Shown here: in pieces, positions 1 to 10,500 of the stretch
Layout: every line of letters begins with the position of its first letter
How positions within the stretch are numbered: the stretch's first letter is position 1
Source: Lentisphaerota bacterium
GTDB lineage: Bacteria > Verrucomicrobiota > Kiritimatiellia > UBA8416 > JAFGIZ01
Length of the DNA stretch: 12,390 nucleotides
NCBI GenBank assembly: GCA_016929365.1
Contig: JAFGIZ010000273.1
Location: 1-12,390, forward strand
Reading direction: 5' to 3'
The notes under the pieces: model-generated
What the model was told of the DNA's origin: nothing
What the model saw: only the letters and a program-made list of their open reading frames with translations
Database searches by the model: none
Translations under genes and position numbers: made by a program

Positions 1-955
1 CCGCCGCCGGAAAGTTGTCGATCCGTACCCGCCGGTCAATCGCCTGCGCGTACGCCGTCCACGCCGCGCTCTCGACCGCGCCCGCCGCCGGACGCAGCGT
101 GGCCGTCACGGCCGCCAGGGCCCGCCGCGTGCGCGGATACGTCACGTCCGCCGCCGCCGGCAGCGGGGCCGTGCCCGAGCCGGGAATACCGATGTCGCGG
201 CCCGCAACGTGCTGCAGGTTCAGGTCCAGTTCCCAGCGCCGCCCGACCCGCCGCCCCACGCGCACCTTCGTCGCCGTATCGCTGAACCCGCTGTTCGGCA
301 CCGTCTCCCCGTCGCCGTCCTCGTACGACGCCGCGTCGCGCGCGCTCTGCGACACGTACACCGCGCTGCGCCGGTCGGCATAGCTCCCGAACCCGTGCAG
401 GCGGTAGCCCGCCCCGTTGTCCGTCAGGAACCCCGCCGCGCCGCCGCCCAGGACCGGCGCGTCCGCGAACCGGGCGCGGCGCGTGATCACGTTCACCACG
501 CCGCCCAGCGAACCGGACCCGTAAAGCGCGGACACCGGCCCCTTCAGAAATTCGATCCGCTCGATTTCCCGGGGGTCGATCAAGCCAAAACGCGCCCCCA
601 GGTCCGTCGCCGTATTCACGCGCGCGCCGTCGATCAGCAGCACCACGGATTCCCGGCTGAGCCCCCTGATGTTGCATTCCGCCGCCCACGGGCCGTCCGC
701 GGCCCGCGCGACGCCGGGCACGTACGGCGCGGCCCCGGCCACGCTGACCGGCTGCAACCCGGCGAGATCCGTTCCCTCCACCACGCTGACGCCGCCGGGC
801 GTCAGGGAGGCGGGCGCCGCCCGCCCCCGCGCCGTGACCAGGAGCGGATCGAACGTGACCCGCGGCGGCCCGTTGGTTTCCGCGGCCCCGCGCAGGGCCA
901 GCGCTGCCGCCAGGCACGCAAGCACACGCCGCCGCCTCTGTCCGCCCGCCGGCAC
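1..955 (-). CDS. TonB-dependent outer-membrane receptor, N-terminal part (cut by left window edge)
   Basis: This gene encodes an outer-membrane, energy-coupled transporter; the substrate cannot be told. About 318 residues are visible and the C-terminal barrel runs off the window. A GTG start at 955 gives an N-terminus with four arginines (7-10) followed by a hydrophobic Ala/Leu stretch (11-20), a good signal peptide. A Ton-box-like TFDPLLVTA follows at about 34-42. The plug domain covers roughly 50-160, with ECNIRGLSRESVVLLIDG (93-110), IDPREIERIEFLKGP (126-140) and ALYGSGSLGGVVNVITRR (143-160), all hallmark plug motifs. Alternating beta-strand-like sequence follows. The frame stays open to base 1. 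The start lies four bases after the receiver-gene stop, so it looks like the last visible gene of the hydrogenase operon, but no convincing Shine-Dalgarno precedes the GTG, so the exact start is uncertain. Haem, siderophore or cobalamin receptors share these features and I cannot choose among them. Confidence 0.9.
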   Translation of the reverse strand, partial: MPAGGQRRRRVLACLAAALALRGAAETNGPPRVTFDPLLVTARGRAAPASLTPGGVSVVEGTDLAGLQPVSVAGAAPYVPGVARAADGPWAAECNIRGLSRESVVLLIDGARVNTATDLGARFGLIDPREIERIEFLKGPVSALYGSGSLGGVVNVITRRARFADAPVLGGGAAGFLTDNGAGYRLHGFGSYADRRSAVYVSQSARDAASYEDGDGETVPNSGFSDTATKVRVGRRVGRRWELDLNLQHVAGRDIGIPGSGTAPLPAAADVTYPRTRRALAAVTATLRPAAGAVESAAWTAYAQAIDRRVRIDNFPAA

Positions 956-959
956 GGCG

Positions 960-1355
960 CTAGGCGCTCTTGAGATGCTTCTTGATTTCGGCCAGCAGCC
1001 GGTCCGGCGATACCGGCTTCTCGAGCACGGCCTTGACGGGCAGCCATTGCTTGTCCGGCTCGAACTGGAACGGCAGGTTCATGGCCTTCCGAATGCCCGT
1101 CAGCATGATCACCGGCAGGTCCTGCAGCTCCGGCTCCTCCTGGACCCGGCGGCTGATGTCGAACCCTTCGGTTTCCGACGACATCATCACGTCCAGAATC
1201 ATGAGGTCGGGGCGCTGCGCCCTGGCTTTTTGCAGCCCCTCCGCGCCGCTGTGCGCCGCGTCCACCGCGTAGCCGTAAGCCTCCAGCAGATCGCGCGTCG
1301 CCTGAACGAATTCGCGGTCGTCGTCAACCAGCAGTATGCGTCGTTCCCCCGTCAT
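960..1355 (-). CDS. Stand-alone response-regulator receiver (CheY-like)
   Basis: A 131-residue single-domain receiver with no output domain. Visible signature residues are the acidic cluster D11-D13 after ILLV, the phospho-acceptor D55 in LMILDVMM, T86 in VIMLTG and K113 in LEKPVS. The protein ends soon after the last receiver helix, so it must act through protein contacts or pass phosphate on, rather than by binding DNA itself. Its ATG overlaps the stop of the NuoE-like gene (ATGA), with a purine-rich AAGGGAGA six bases upstream of the start. It is the natural candidate partner for the histidine kinase that opens the same operon, although the three hydrogenase genes lie between them. The insert around residues 88-108, between the T and K motifs, is somewhat long and resembles that of receivers annotated only as 'response regulator'. 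The receiver call is secure; the partner assignment is inference from position. Confidence 0.93.
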   Translation of the reverse strand: MTGERRILLVDDDREFVQATRDLLEAYGYAVDAAHSGAEGLQKARAQRPDLMILDVMMSSETEGFDISRRVQEEPELQDLPVIMLTGIRKAMNLPFQFEPDKQWLPVKAVLEKPVSPDRLLAEIKKHLKSA

Positions 1356-1855
1356 CCGGTTTCTCCCTTCCCCTTGAACCCATACGGTTTCAGAATCTTT
1401 TCGAGATCGCCGGTCGTGACGTTGCCGTGCAGCGCGTCGTCCACGACCACGACCGGCGCCAGGGCGCACGTCCCCAGGCACCGCGCCGATTCGAGCGTGA
1501 ACAGACCGTCCGCCGTCGTCTCCCCCTCCGCCACGCCCAGCAGGTCCTTGAGCCGGTCCAGGATCTTGCCGGCGCCCCGCACGAAACAGGCCGTCCCCAT
1601 GCACACCGTGACCCGGTGTTTGCCGCGCGGCGTAAAGCTGAAGAAATGATAAAAGGTCGCCACGCCCGTCACCTTGGCCGTCGGAATCCGCATGCGGTGC
1701 GCCACCTCGTCCATCAGCGGGCGCGGCAGGTAGCCGAACCGGTTCTGGACCTGCTGCAGCACGGGGATGAGGTAGCTCTCGCCGTGCGGACCGGCCAGGC
1801 ACCGGTCGATGTATTCCACGATATCCTGCGGCAAGGCGTGTATGTCGTCCGTCAT
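1352..1855 (-). CDS. hydC: NADH-linked [FeFe] hydrogenase subunit, NuoE-like [2Fe-2S] protein (HydC/HndA type)
   Basis: A 167-residue protein of the 24-kDa NuoE family. It has an N-terminal helical region (about 10-75, with VLQQVQNRFGYLP and VTGVATFYHFF) and a thioredoxin-like ferredoxin domain. Four cysteines fit the family pattern: C85 and C90 in VCMGTAC, and C126 and C130 in ARCLGTC, ligating one [2Fe-2S] cluster. In complex I and in trimeric hydrogenases this subunit docks on the NuoF-like flavoprotein and takes part in electron flow around the FMN. The ATG overlaps the hydA stop (ATGA), with AAGGAG or GGGGGA nearby upstream, so it is probably translationally coupled. Full length for the family. 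The family call is clear. Assignment to a hydrogenase rather than to formate dehydrogenase or complex I rests on the adjacent hydA gene. Confidence 0.93.
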   Translation of the reverse strand: MTDDIHALPQDIVEYIDRCLAGPHGESYLIPVLQQVQNRFGYLPRPLMDEVAHRMRIPTAKVTGVATFYHFFSFTPRGKHRVTVCMGTACFVRGAGKILDRLKDLLGVAEGETTADGLFTLESARCLGTCALAPVVVVDDALHGNVTTGDLEKILKPYGFKGKGETG

Positions 1856-3615
1856 CGGATCCCCCGCGGCTCCTTGGGTTCATAGTGCGTGTGCAACAGC
1901 TCGTGCGCCCGCCGGCCGCCCGGTTCGCCGAGGAACGACTCGTACAACGCCCGGATGGACGGATTCTCGTGCGACGTGCGCAGCGCCATGTCCGCATCGA
2001 TGCTGTAGAGGGCCTGCGCCCGCAGCCGGGTCAGCTCCGGCGACAATACGTACGTGCCGCCCGGCGGATACGGCTGGCCGCCCCCGCCCACGCAACCGCC
2101 GGGACAGGCCATGATCTCGATGATGTGAAACGTCTCCTCGCCCCGGGCCACCTTGTCCAGGAGCGTCTTCGCGTTATTCAAGCCGTTCGACACGCCCACC
2201 CGGATCTCTGTGCCCTGCAGGTTCACCGTCGCGGTCTTCACGCCCTCCACGCCGCGCACCATCGTAAAGTTCAAATCGGGACACGCGGCGCCGGTCACCT
2301 TCTCGTAGGCGGTTCGCAGGGCGGCTTCCATAACGCCGCCGGTCGCCCCGAAAATCGCGCCCGCGCCGGACGATTCGCCCAGCGGCGAATCGAACGTCCC
2401 GTCCGGCAGCCCCGCGTAGTCGACCCCGAGGCACTTGGCCATCCAGATAAACTCCCGGGTCGTCATGACGGCGTCCGTATAGGGCGCGCCCCACGGCGCG
2501 CGGTGCTCCTTGCGCTCGGCTTCGAACTTCTTGGCCGTACACGGCATCACCGCCACGGTGTAGATCTTTTCCGGGTCCAGGTTCTTTTGCCCGGCGTAGT
2601 ACGTCTTCATCAGCGTGGACATCATGCTCATGGGCGACTTGCACGACGACGCGTTCGGAATCAGCTCCGGGTAGAAGCGCTCCATGAAGCTGATCCAGCC
2701 CGGCGAACAGGAGGTGATCAGCGGAAGCCGCTCGCCGGTCTCCAGGCGCTTGAGGAACTCCGTGGCTTCCTCGACGATCGTCAGGTCGGCCGTAAAGTTT
2801 GTGTCGAAGACCCCGTCAAAACCCATCATGCGCAGCGCCGTCACCATCTTGCCCGTGGTCGGGGTGCCCGGCACGAAGCCGAAGCCCTCGCCCACCGCCG
2901 CGCGAATCGACGGCGCCGTCTGCACGACCACGTGCAGCCCGGGGTTCTCCAGCGCGTCCAGGATCTCGTCCGTGCTGCGGCGCTCCGTAAACGCCGCCGT
3001 CGGGCACACGTTGACGCACTGGCCGCACTGGATGCACACCGAGTCGGCCATGGGATCGTCGAACGCCGGCGCCACGACGTTGGAGAAACCGCGGTGTTGC
3101 TGGCTCAGGTTGGTGACGCCCTGGACCTCTTCGCACACCCGCACGCAGCGGCCGCACAGAATGCACTTTTCCGGATCGCGGATCACCGCGCAGGACGACG
3201 TGTCGCGCGGGTACCGCTTGCGCTCGCCTTCGAAATAGCGCTCCCGTACGCCCAGGCTGTAGGCCAGGTTCTGCAGCTCGCAGTTCCCGTCGCGCTCGCA
3301 GGTCTGGCAGTCCCGGGGATGGTTGTCCAGGATCAGCTCCACGATATCCCGCCGCAGGCGCCGCAGCTCCGGGGAGGAGGTCCGGACCTTCATCCCCGCC
3401 GCGGCCGGGTAGGAGCAGGACGCGACGGGGTTTTTCATGCCCTCGACGGATACGATGCAGATGCGGCACGCGCCGAGAATGCTCAGGTCCGGGTGGTAAC
3501 ACAGCCGCGGAATGCGGATCCCGATCGCGTCCGCCGCCTGCATGATGGTCATGCCCGGCGCGGCTTCCGCCCGGACCCCGTCTATTTCAAGCTCGATCAT
3601 TTTCCGGCCGGACAT
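1852..3615 (-). CDS. hydA: [FeFe] hydrogenase catalytic subunit (HydA/HndD type, group A3-like)
   Basis: 587 residues, the usual size for the catalytic subunit of trimeric NAD-dependent hydrogenases; reversible H2 formation or oxidation in the cytoplasm. Domains in order: a NuoG-like [2Fe-2S] ferredoxin domain with C39, C50, C53 and C67; a His-Cys [4Fe-4S] site H99, C103, C106, C112; two [4Fe-4S] sites C151/154/157/161 and C194/197/200/204; the H-domain (about 228-525); and the C-terminal small-subunit-like region ending in RRAHELLHTHY. H-cluster motifs are L1 TSCSPGW (301-307), L2 VMPCTAKKFE (356-365) and L3 MACPGGCVGGGGQ (502-514). The second cysteine of the common TSCCPGW form of L1 is serine here and C325 lies nearby. 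The start at 3615 is backed by GAGG nine bases upstream, inside the end of hydB; the hydB stop is five bases away. No tat signal is seen, so a soluble cytoplasmic enzyme is expected. The maturation genes are not in the window. Confidence 0.96.
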   Translation of the reverse strand: MSGRKMIELEIDGVRAEAAPGMTIMQAADAIGIRIPRLCYHPDLSILGACRICIVSVEGMKNPVASCSYPAAAGMKVRTSSPELRRLRRDIVELILDNHPRDCQTCERDGNCELQNLAYSLGVRERYFEGERKRYPRDTSSCAVIRDPEKCILCGRCVRVCEEVQGVTNLSQQHRGFSNVVAPAFDDPMADSVCIQCGQCVNVCPTAAFTERRSTDEILDALENPGLHVVVQTAPSIRAAVGEGFGFVPGTPTTGKMVTALRMMGFDGVFDTNFTADLTIVEEATEFLKRLETGERLPLITSCSPGWISFMERFYPELIPNASSCKSPMSMMSTLMKTYYAGQKNLDPEKIYTVAVMPCTAKKFEAERKEHRAPWGAPYTDAVMTTREFIWMAKCLGVDYAGLPDGTFDSPLGESSGAGAIFGATGGVMEAALRTAYEKVTGAACPDLNFTMVRGVEGVKTATVNLQGTEIRVGVSNGLNNAKTLLDKVARGEETFHIIEIMACPGGCVGGGGQPYPPGGTYVLSPELTRLRAQALYSIDADMALRTSHENPSIRALYESFLGEPGGRRAHELLHTHYEPKEPRGIR

Positions 3616-3620
3616 CGTCT

Positions 3621-5557
<1,937 letters not shown>

Positions 5558-5561
<4 letters not shown>

Positions 5562-7480
5562 GCCGGCTCCTCCGCGGCCTGCGCGGCGGGCAGCGTGAAA
5601 CGGAACGCCGCCCACCGGCCGTATTCCGACTCCGCCCGGATCGTCCCGCCGTGCGCCTCGACGACGTGGCGCGTGATAAACAGGCCCAACCCCGTCCCCT
5701 TGCCGGCGCCCGCCTTCCCCGCGTCCTCGAGCCGGCTGAACTTCGTAAAGAGCCGGTCCATCTTGTCCGGCGGAATGCCGTCGCCTTCGTTGCGCACGCA
5801 GAACTCCACGAATCCGTCGCGCGGTTCGGCCGTCAGTTCGATGGCGCCGCCCGCCCGGCCGTACTTGAGCGCGTTACTCAAGAGGTTTTCGAAGACCTCG
5901 CGAATCATATTGCCGTCGGCGTGCACCGTCACGTCCGCCCCGATGCGGTTGTCGACGCGCATGCCCCTTTCCTCCAGTTCCCCGTGCAGCGCCTCGAGCA
6001 CGGGGTCCACCACCTCGCCCCGCACGGCCAGCGTCGCGGGGGCCGGCGACAACTCGCCGTTCTCGATACGCGACAGGTTGAGATAATGCCGCACCATCTC
6101 GACCAGGCGGTGGCCGCCCGAATCGATCGAGCGCAGCGCCCGCTGCTGCTTCTCGTTCAGAGAACCCAACTTGCCTTCCCGCAGAAGATACACGTAATTC
6201 ATGATCGAGGCCACCGGACTTTTCAGCTCGTGCGAAACGAAGCCCAGGGTCTCCATGTAGCTGCGGTTGAGCTGCCGCAGCCGCTCCTCGCGCTCGGCCA
6301 GCGTCCGGGTCATGCCGTTGAACGCGTGGATCAGCGCCTCCGTCTCCGAGCAGGCCCCTTCGCAGGGGACCGGGACGGCCGACGAGCCGTCTTTCATACG
6401 GTTACTGGCCTCGACAAGCCGGTGGATCGGCGCCGCCAGCCGGCCCGCCAGCAGGAACGCCGTGACCAGCGCCACGACCAGCACGAACGCCGACAGTCCC
6501 ACGTACCGCCAGATCAGGCTGCGCCCGTAATCGACAAAAGGCTCCTTCAAAATGCCCACGTACAGCATGCCGATAACTTCGCCGTGCCCGTCGCGAATCG
6601 GCTCGTAGGCCGTCAAATACCAGTCGCGCACCACGAACGCCTCGCCGATCCACGGCTCCCCGTTGTCCAGCACGCGGTCGGCCACTTCCTTGGACACGCG
6701 CGTGCCCAGCGCCCGGTTGCCGTTGGCCCGCCGGACGGTCGTCGCAATCCGGCTGTCGTGCAGGAACACGGTTGCCGTGCCCAGCGGCGCGCCTTCGTAC
6801 ATCTCGTCGCCGTACACGACCTCGTGGATGCGGTCGATCAGCTCGAAATTCCGGTTGACCAGCAGGCCCCCGTAGACCACCCCCGTCACGCCGCCCTGGC
6901 TCGTCACCGGCGCCGCGGCAGTCATCACCATGCCGCGGGTTTCAACCTCCCGCGTCGTGCGCCGCGCCCGCGGCGTGTTTTCCAGCTCCAGAAAGGCCTG
7001 CTCCCGGAGCCCCTCCGCCTCCCGGGCCAGCTCCGCGCTCGACAGGAGCTGCATCCCCGCCGCGGCCTTGCCGTTCAAGGCCTCCGCTACGACCGGATCG
7101 GTCGTGCGGTAATCGCCCGCCGCGTACGGCGGCGTCGTGCGCAGCCGCACCTGCCCCTCGGCGTCCGTGACCCCCAGGTAGTCCAGGCCGAACCGCACCC
7201 GGATCCGGTCCAGCCGGTTGCGGACCTCCGGCGCGTCCCAGTCCCCCGCGGCGCACAGTTCGATCACCGCCTGCTTCGCGGCGCTCAACGCGACGATCGT
7301 GCGGATCTTGTCGAGCTGGCTGTCATAGACCGCCCAGGCGCTGCTTAAATCCAGGCGGACCCGCGTCTGGGCCTCCTGCAGCACCCGGCTCTGAATCGTG
7401 CGCACGCCGAGCAGAATCGACAGCACGGCGAACAACACGACCACCAGGGCCAGCCGCTTGAATATCTTGGTCCTGAGCAT
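5558..7480 (-). CDS. Membrane sensor histidine kinase with periplasmic Cache domain
   Basis: 640 residues, first gene of the hydrogenase operon. TM1 lies at about 9-27 and TM2 at about 323-346. Between them is a periplasmic sensor of roughly 290 residues that looks like a Cache_3/Cache_2-type domain; GTATVFLHDSRIATTVR (234-250), RALGTRVS (256-263), GEPWIGEAFVVRDWYLTAYEP (274-294) and VIGMLYVGI (302-310) are typical. A HAMP region follows (about 347-400), then HisKA with the phospho-acceptor H417 in FVSHELKSP, and a HATPase with the N-box ENLLSNALKYG (531-541), NEGDGIP (564-570) and GKGTGLGLFITR (593-604). All catalytic motifs are intact. C373 and C377 form a CxxxC pair within the HAMP region. 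The stop overlaps the hydB start (ATGA). No Shine-Dalgarno precedes the ATG, and a possible -10 lies only six bases before it. Cache domains of this type usually bind small metabolites such as organic acids; the ligand here is unknown. Confidence 0.95.
5567..5573 (-). promoter_or_regulatory. Ribosome binding site that fixes the hydB start
   Basis: GGAGGAG on the minus strand lies five bases before the ATG at 5561, inside the last codons of the kinase gene. It favours this start over the in-frame ATG at 5615 and implies coupled translation through the ATGA overlap. Confidence 0.75.
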
Positions 7481-7486
7481 GCAGGC

Positions 7487-7516
7487 ACACTACGACACGG
7501 GGCCGGAACGCGTCAA
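7487..7516 (-). promoter_or_regulatory. Candidate sigma70-type promoter for the kinase-hydrogenase operon
   Basis: On the minus strand TTGACG (7516-7511) is followed by an 18-base spacer and TAGTGT (7492-7487). The -35 matches the consensus in five of six positions, the -10 in only three of six. An AT-rich block lies directly upstream. The -10 ends six bases before the kinase ATG, so transcription would start at or next to the ATG, which agrees with the lack of a Shine-Dalgarno. A different promoter upstream cannot be excluded. Confidence 0.35.
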
Positions 7517-7523
7517 CACCTAT

Positions 7524-7541
7524 TTGTTAATTTTTTAACGA
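7524..7541. promoter_or_regulatory. Rex-like operator (NADH/NAD+ redox repressor site)
   Basis: The plus strand reads TTGTTAATTTTTTAACGA. It agrees with the Rex operator form TTGTTAA-N4-TTAACAA, described for clostridia and related fermenters, at 13 of its 14 specified positions. The half-sites TTGTTAA and TCGTTAA (right arm reverse-complemented) differ at one position. It is an AT-rich island in a GC-rich context, lying seven bases upstream of the candidate -35 of the operon for an NAD-dependent hydrogenase, a classic class of Rex target. The match is seen directly; binding by a Rex protein is inferred, and no rex gene is in the window. Confidence 0.6.
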
Positions 7542-7569
7542 TTGCAGGGTGCCGTCCCGCTCCCGACGG

Positions 7570-7579
7570 CCGGCGCCGG
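7570..7579. repeat. GC-rich 10-bp palindrome just after the glycoside-hydrolase stop
   Basis: CCGGCGCCGG is a perfect palindrome lying three bases after the stop codon. It has no loop and no following T-run on the minus strand, so it is at most a weak transcription end. I see no proper intrinsic terminator between this gene and the kinase gene. Confidence 0.3.
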
Positions 7580-7582
7580 GGG

Positions 7583-10500
7583 TCAAGGCGCACGGCGCAC
7601 GAGGCGGACGTGCCGCAGATCCAGCGGAGCGGTCGCCGCCCGGGCCGCGCCCCGGGCGTTGGGGATAGTCGCATAGGGCCAGAGTTCGATCGTGTTGACG
7701 GCGCCGGGCCGCACCCAGGGGTATAGCGGCGCCTGGCTGATCTCGCCGTAAGGGTGCAGGAACTGGTTGAAGTTGACCGGCCGGCCGTTCACGACCACGC
7801 TGCCGATCCACCGGGAATCCGTCTCGAACTCAAGCAGGATATCCCGCTCATGCCCCTGCCACGCGGGCGGTACGGCGGCGGCAACGGCGAGGAAACGGCC
7901 CTGCGCCCGCACGGGCAGCTCCGTTGCCGCGGACGTGACGTTGTCGGTGTACAGGCGCCAGCCCGCTGTTACCGCGACGGCCTCGGCCGCGCGTTCCAGG
8001 GGATAAATCACGACCTGCCCGACGAACGCGCCGCGTCCTTCCGCGGCCTCCACCCGGAAGGCCATGTCATTCGTCCCCGGCCGGAGGGCGTCGGTAATCT
8101 CGGTCACATCGAAATTCGCCCAGGCACGGCCCCGGTAGCGGCCCACCTCGCGGCCGTTGACATAGGCCGTGGCGTGCTCCAGGAAGACGGGCTCGTTAAA
8201 GGACGCGAACGCCAGCATGACGCGCCGGTCCGCCCAGTCCCCGGGCACCTCAACCTGCGTCCGGTAATACCCCACGCCGCGCGCGGGACAGCCAAGATCG
8301 TCCCAGAACCCGGCCCCGACCTCGCGCCAGGGCGCCGCGGCCGTGGATTCGGTCAGCCACCCGGCGTCATCGTCCCCGCCGGGCCGGAAACGGAACGCCT
8401 CGAGCACGAGCATACCGGCCGGCGGCAGGTCGGCCTCGTCGATACGGCACTCGGGGACCACCCGCGTCCGGGTCCGGGTCTTTTCCGCCAGCCAGTGGGC
8501 CATCGCACCGGCCGGGCCGGTGCGGTCCACGGCAAACACGCGCAGCTCGCCGCCCGGCAGCCGCACCCCGTCAAGCACGACGCGGCCGTCCGCATAAGCG
8601 AAATCCACGTTGCGCCGGGCAACAAGCTCGAGGACCCTGCCGGGCGCCCGGCCGGCGGGCCAGGCGATTCGCAGACCGGCCGGCTCGTCCATCCCGCTGT
8701 TCCAGGCCATGATCCACTCCTGCAGTCCGTTCTTGGTCACGAACCGGCGCACCCACACCTGTTCGCGATTGCAGTCAACCCACCGCACGATACCCAGGTT
8801 TTCGAACAGGTCGCCGAGAAACAGGTTCTGGATCCGGCCGTTCAGGGCCAGCCCGTTGCCCGCGCGGTCGGAGGCGCTGCGCCAGAAAGTGGACCCGAGC
8901 ACCACGACCTGGCCCTTACCCAGGCGGCGGCGGCCGGCCGCGATGGCGCCGTCTTCCCAGCGCGCCAGCACCTCGCCCGCCCCGGCATCGTCCCGGAGCG
9001 CGACGGCATGGTCGCGCGCGTGGTTCTCACCCATCCAGTTGACCGCGATCCCCTCGCCGTTGAAGCTGTGCCCGGCCAGGCTGGGCAGGAGCGTCGTATC
9101 CTCCGCCACGGTGACCAGCATGTTGCGGCGCTCGCCGAGGACCTCGAAGCCGGTCAGCCGCGTAATCGGCCACGCGTCCGCCTCCAACATCCCGTGGCGC
9201 CCGGTGGCGTTGAGCGCCACGAAAATGCCTCCGGCCCGGACGTAGGCCTCGATCGCCGCCAGGGTCTCGTCGTCCAGCACGGGCGAATTACTGTCGAAAA
9301 GCACGGGATAGTCCGCGACCCGGCCGGCCCGGATCTCCGTCTCGGTCACGTAGACGTGATTGTAGTGGACCGCCTGGAGCGAGCCGCGCCCGATATCCCA
9401 GCTCAAGGCGGTGTTGGCGTACGGGAAGAGCCGCACCTCCCGCGCGGAACGCAGGACGGCGATCTTGGGCCGCATCCAGACGGCCTTGCCCACCAGCTCC
9501 CGCCGGCGCCGGGAACGCGTCAGCCAACCCGTGGCCTGCTCGATCTCGCGGTAGTCTGCAACGTCGTAGAAGTAGTTGTGATGGCCGTACCCGTTGAGCA
9601 GCATCCAGGCCAGCTCGGCATCCAGGCGCGCGGGGTCGCGAATGGTATTGCCTTCCTCGCTGCTTCCGTACGCGCCGATGACGTAGCCGAGGCCGGCCCA
9701 CCAGGGGAAATAGTACGATCCGCCGCCGGTATGCTGGATGCAGTTGAAGCCGACCTCGCGTTTCAAGGCCCCGAAACGATCCGCCAGGTCCCAGGCGCCG
9801 CCGGGCGCGAACATCAGGGGGCGTTCGGACTCGCGCGCCCGCACCGGCTGCGCCAGGCGTTGCCACCCGCCTGTAAGCCGGTCCAGGTGCCACTCCTTGA
9901 GATCGACGAAACGCGCGTTGGCATGCCGCCCGAGCCAGGGATAGCGCGCCGGTTTCGTCGTCGTCAGAAAAACCGGTCCGTGGATGTAGCCCTGCGGCAC
10001 GCGCAGGCAGAGGCGGTTTGTGCCGTCCGCTATCAGCGCGGTCACGTCCAGGGCGATGGGCCCGCGCCACGCGACCTCCGGCTCGATACCGCCCAGGTCG
10101 CGGCCGTTCAGGTACACGCCCACCGGCTTGCGGTCGTACGTGTTGGCCACGAGGTACACGCGTTCGCCGGCGTGCGCCGCGCGCCAGGCCGAGGGGTCGA
10201 ACGTCTTGCGGAACCAGGCCGTCATCTCCCCGTTGCGGCGCAGGGCCTCGACGCGTTCGGAGCCCCACAGGAAAAGCTGCTTCTGCGAAGGCGCCAGGTC
10301 CACCGGCGTCCAGTCGGCGCCGGGGACGTAGTCGGCGCGGCCCCAGCCTTCCGCCTCCGCGGCATCCGGATCGTCCGGGCGCCAGAGCCAGTCCTCGAGG
10401 AGGTTGCAGGTGGCGTCGCCGAAATCGCCAAAGAAGGAAAAACAGGACGGCATCCGTACCTGCTCCCAGCTCGTATAGCGCCCGGGGTCCCCGTGCCAGC

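Noticed and set aside
36..917. Minus-strand 293-codon frame at the left end
   Set aside because: Gly/Arg-rich and motif-free. The adjacent frame on the same strand carries the clear TonB plug motifs.
1356..1997. N-terminal extension of the receiver gene to 1997
   Set aside because: The extension lies over the hydC gene in another frame and is low-complexity; the receiver starts cleanly at 1355 with a ribosome binding site.
7524..7579. Intrinsic terminator formed by the GC palindrome and the AT-rich block
   Set aside because: The GC palindrome has no loop, and the AT-rich block lies about 30 bases away and reads as an operator palindrome rather than a T-run following a stem.
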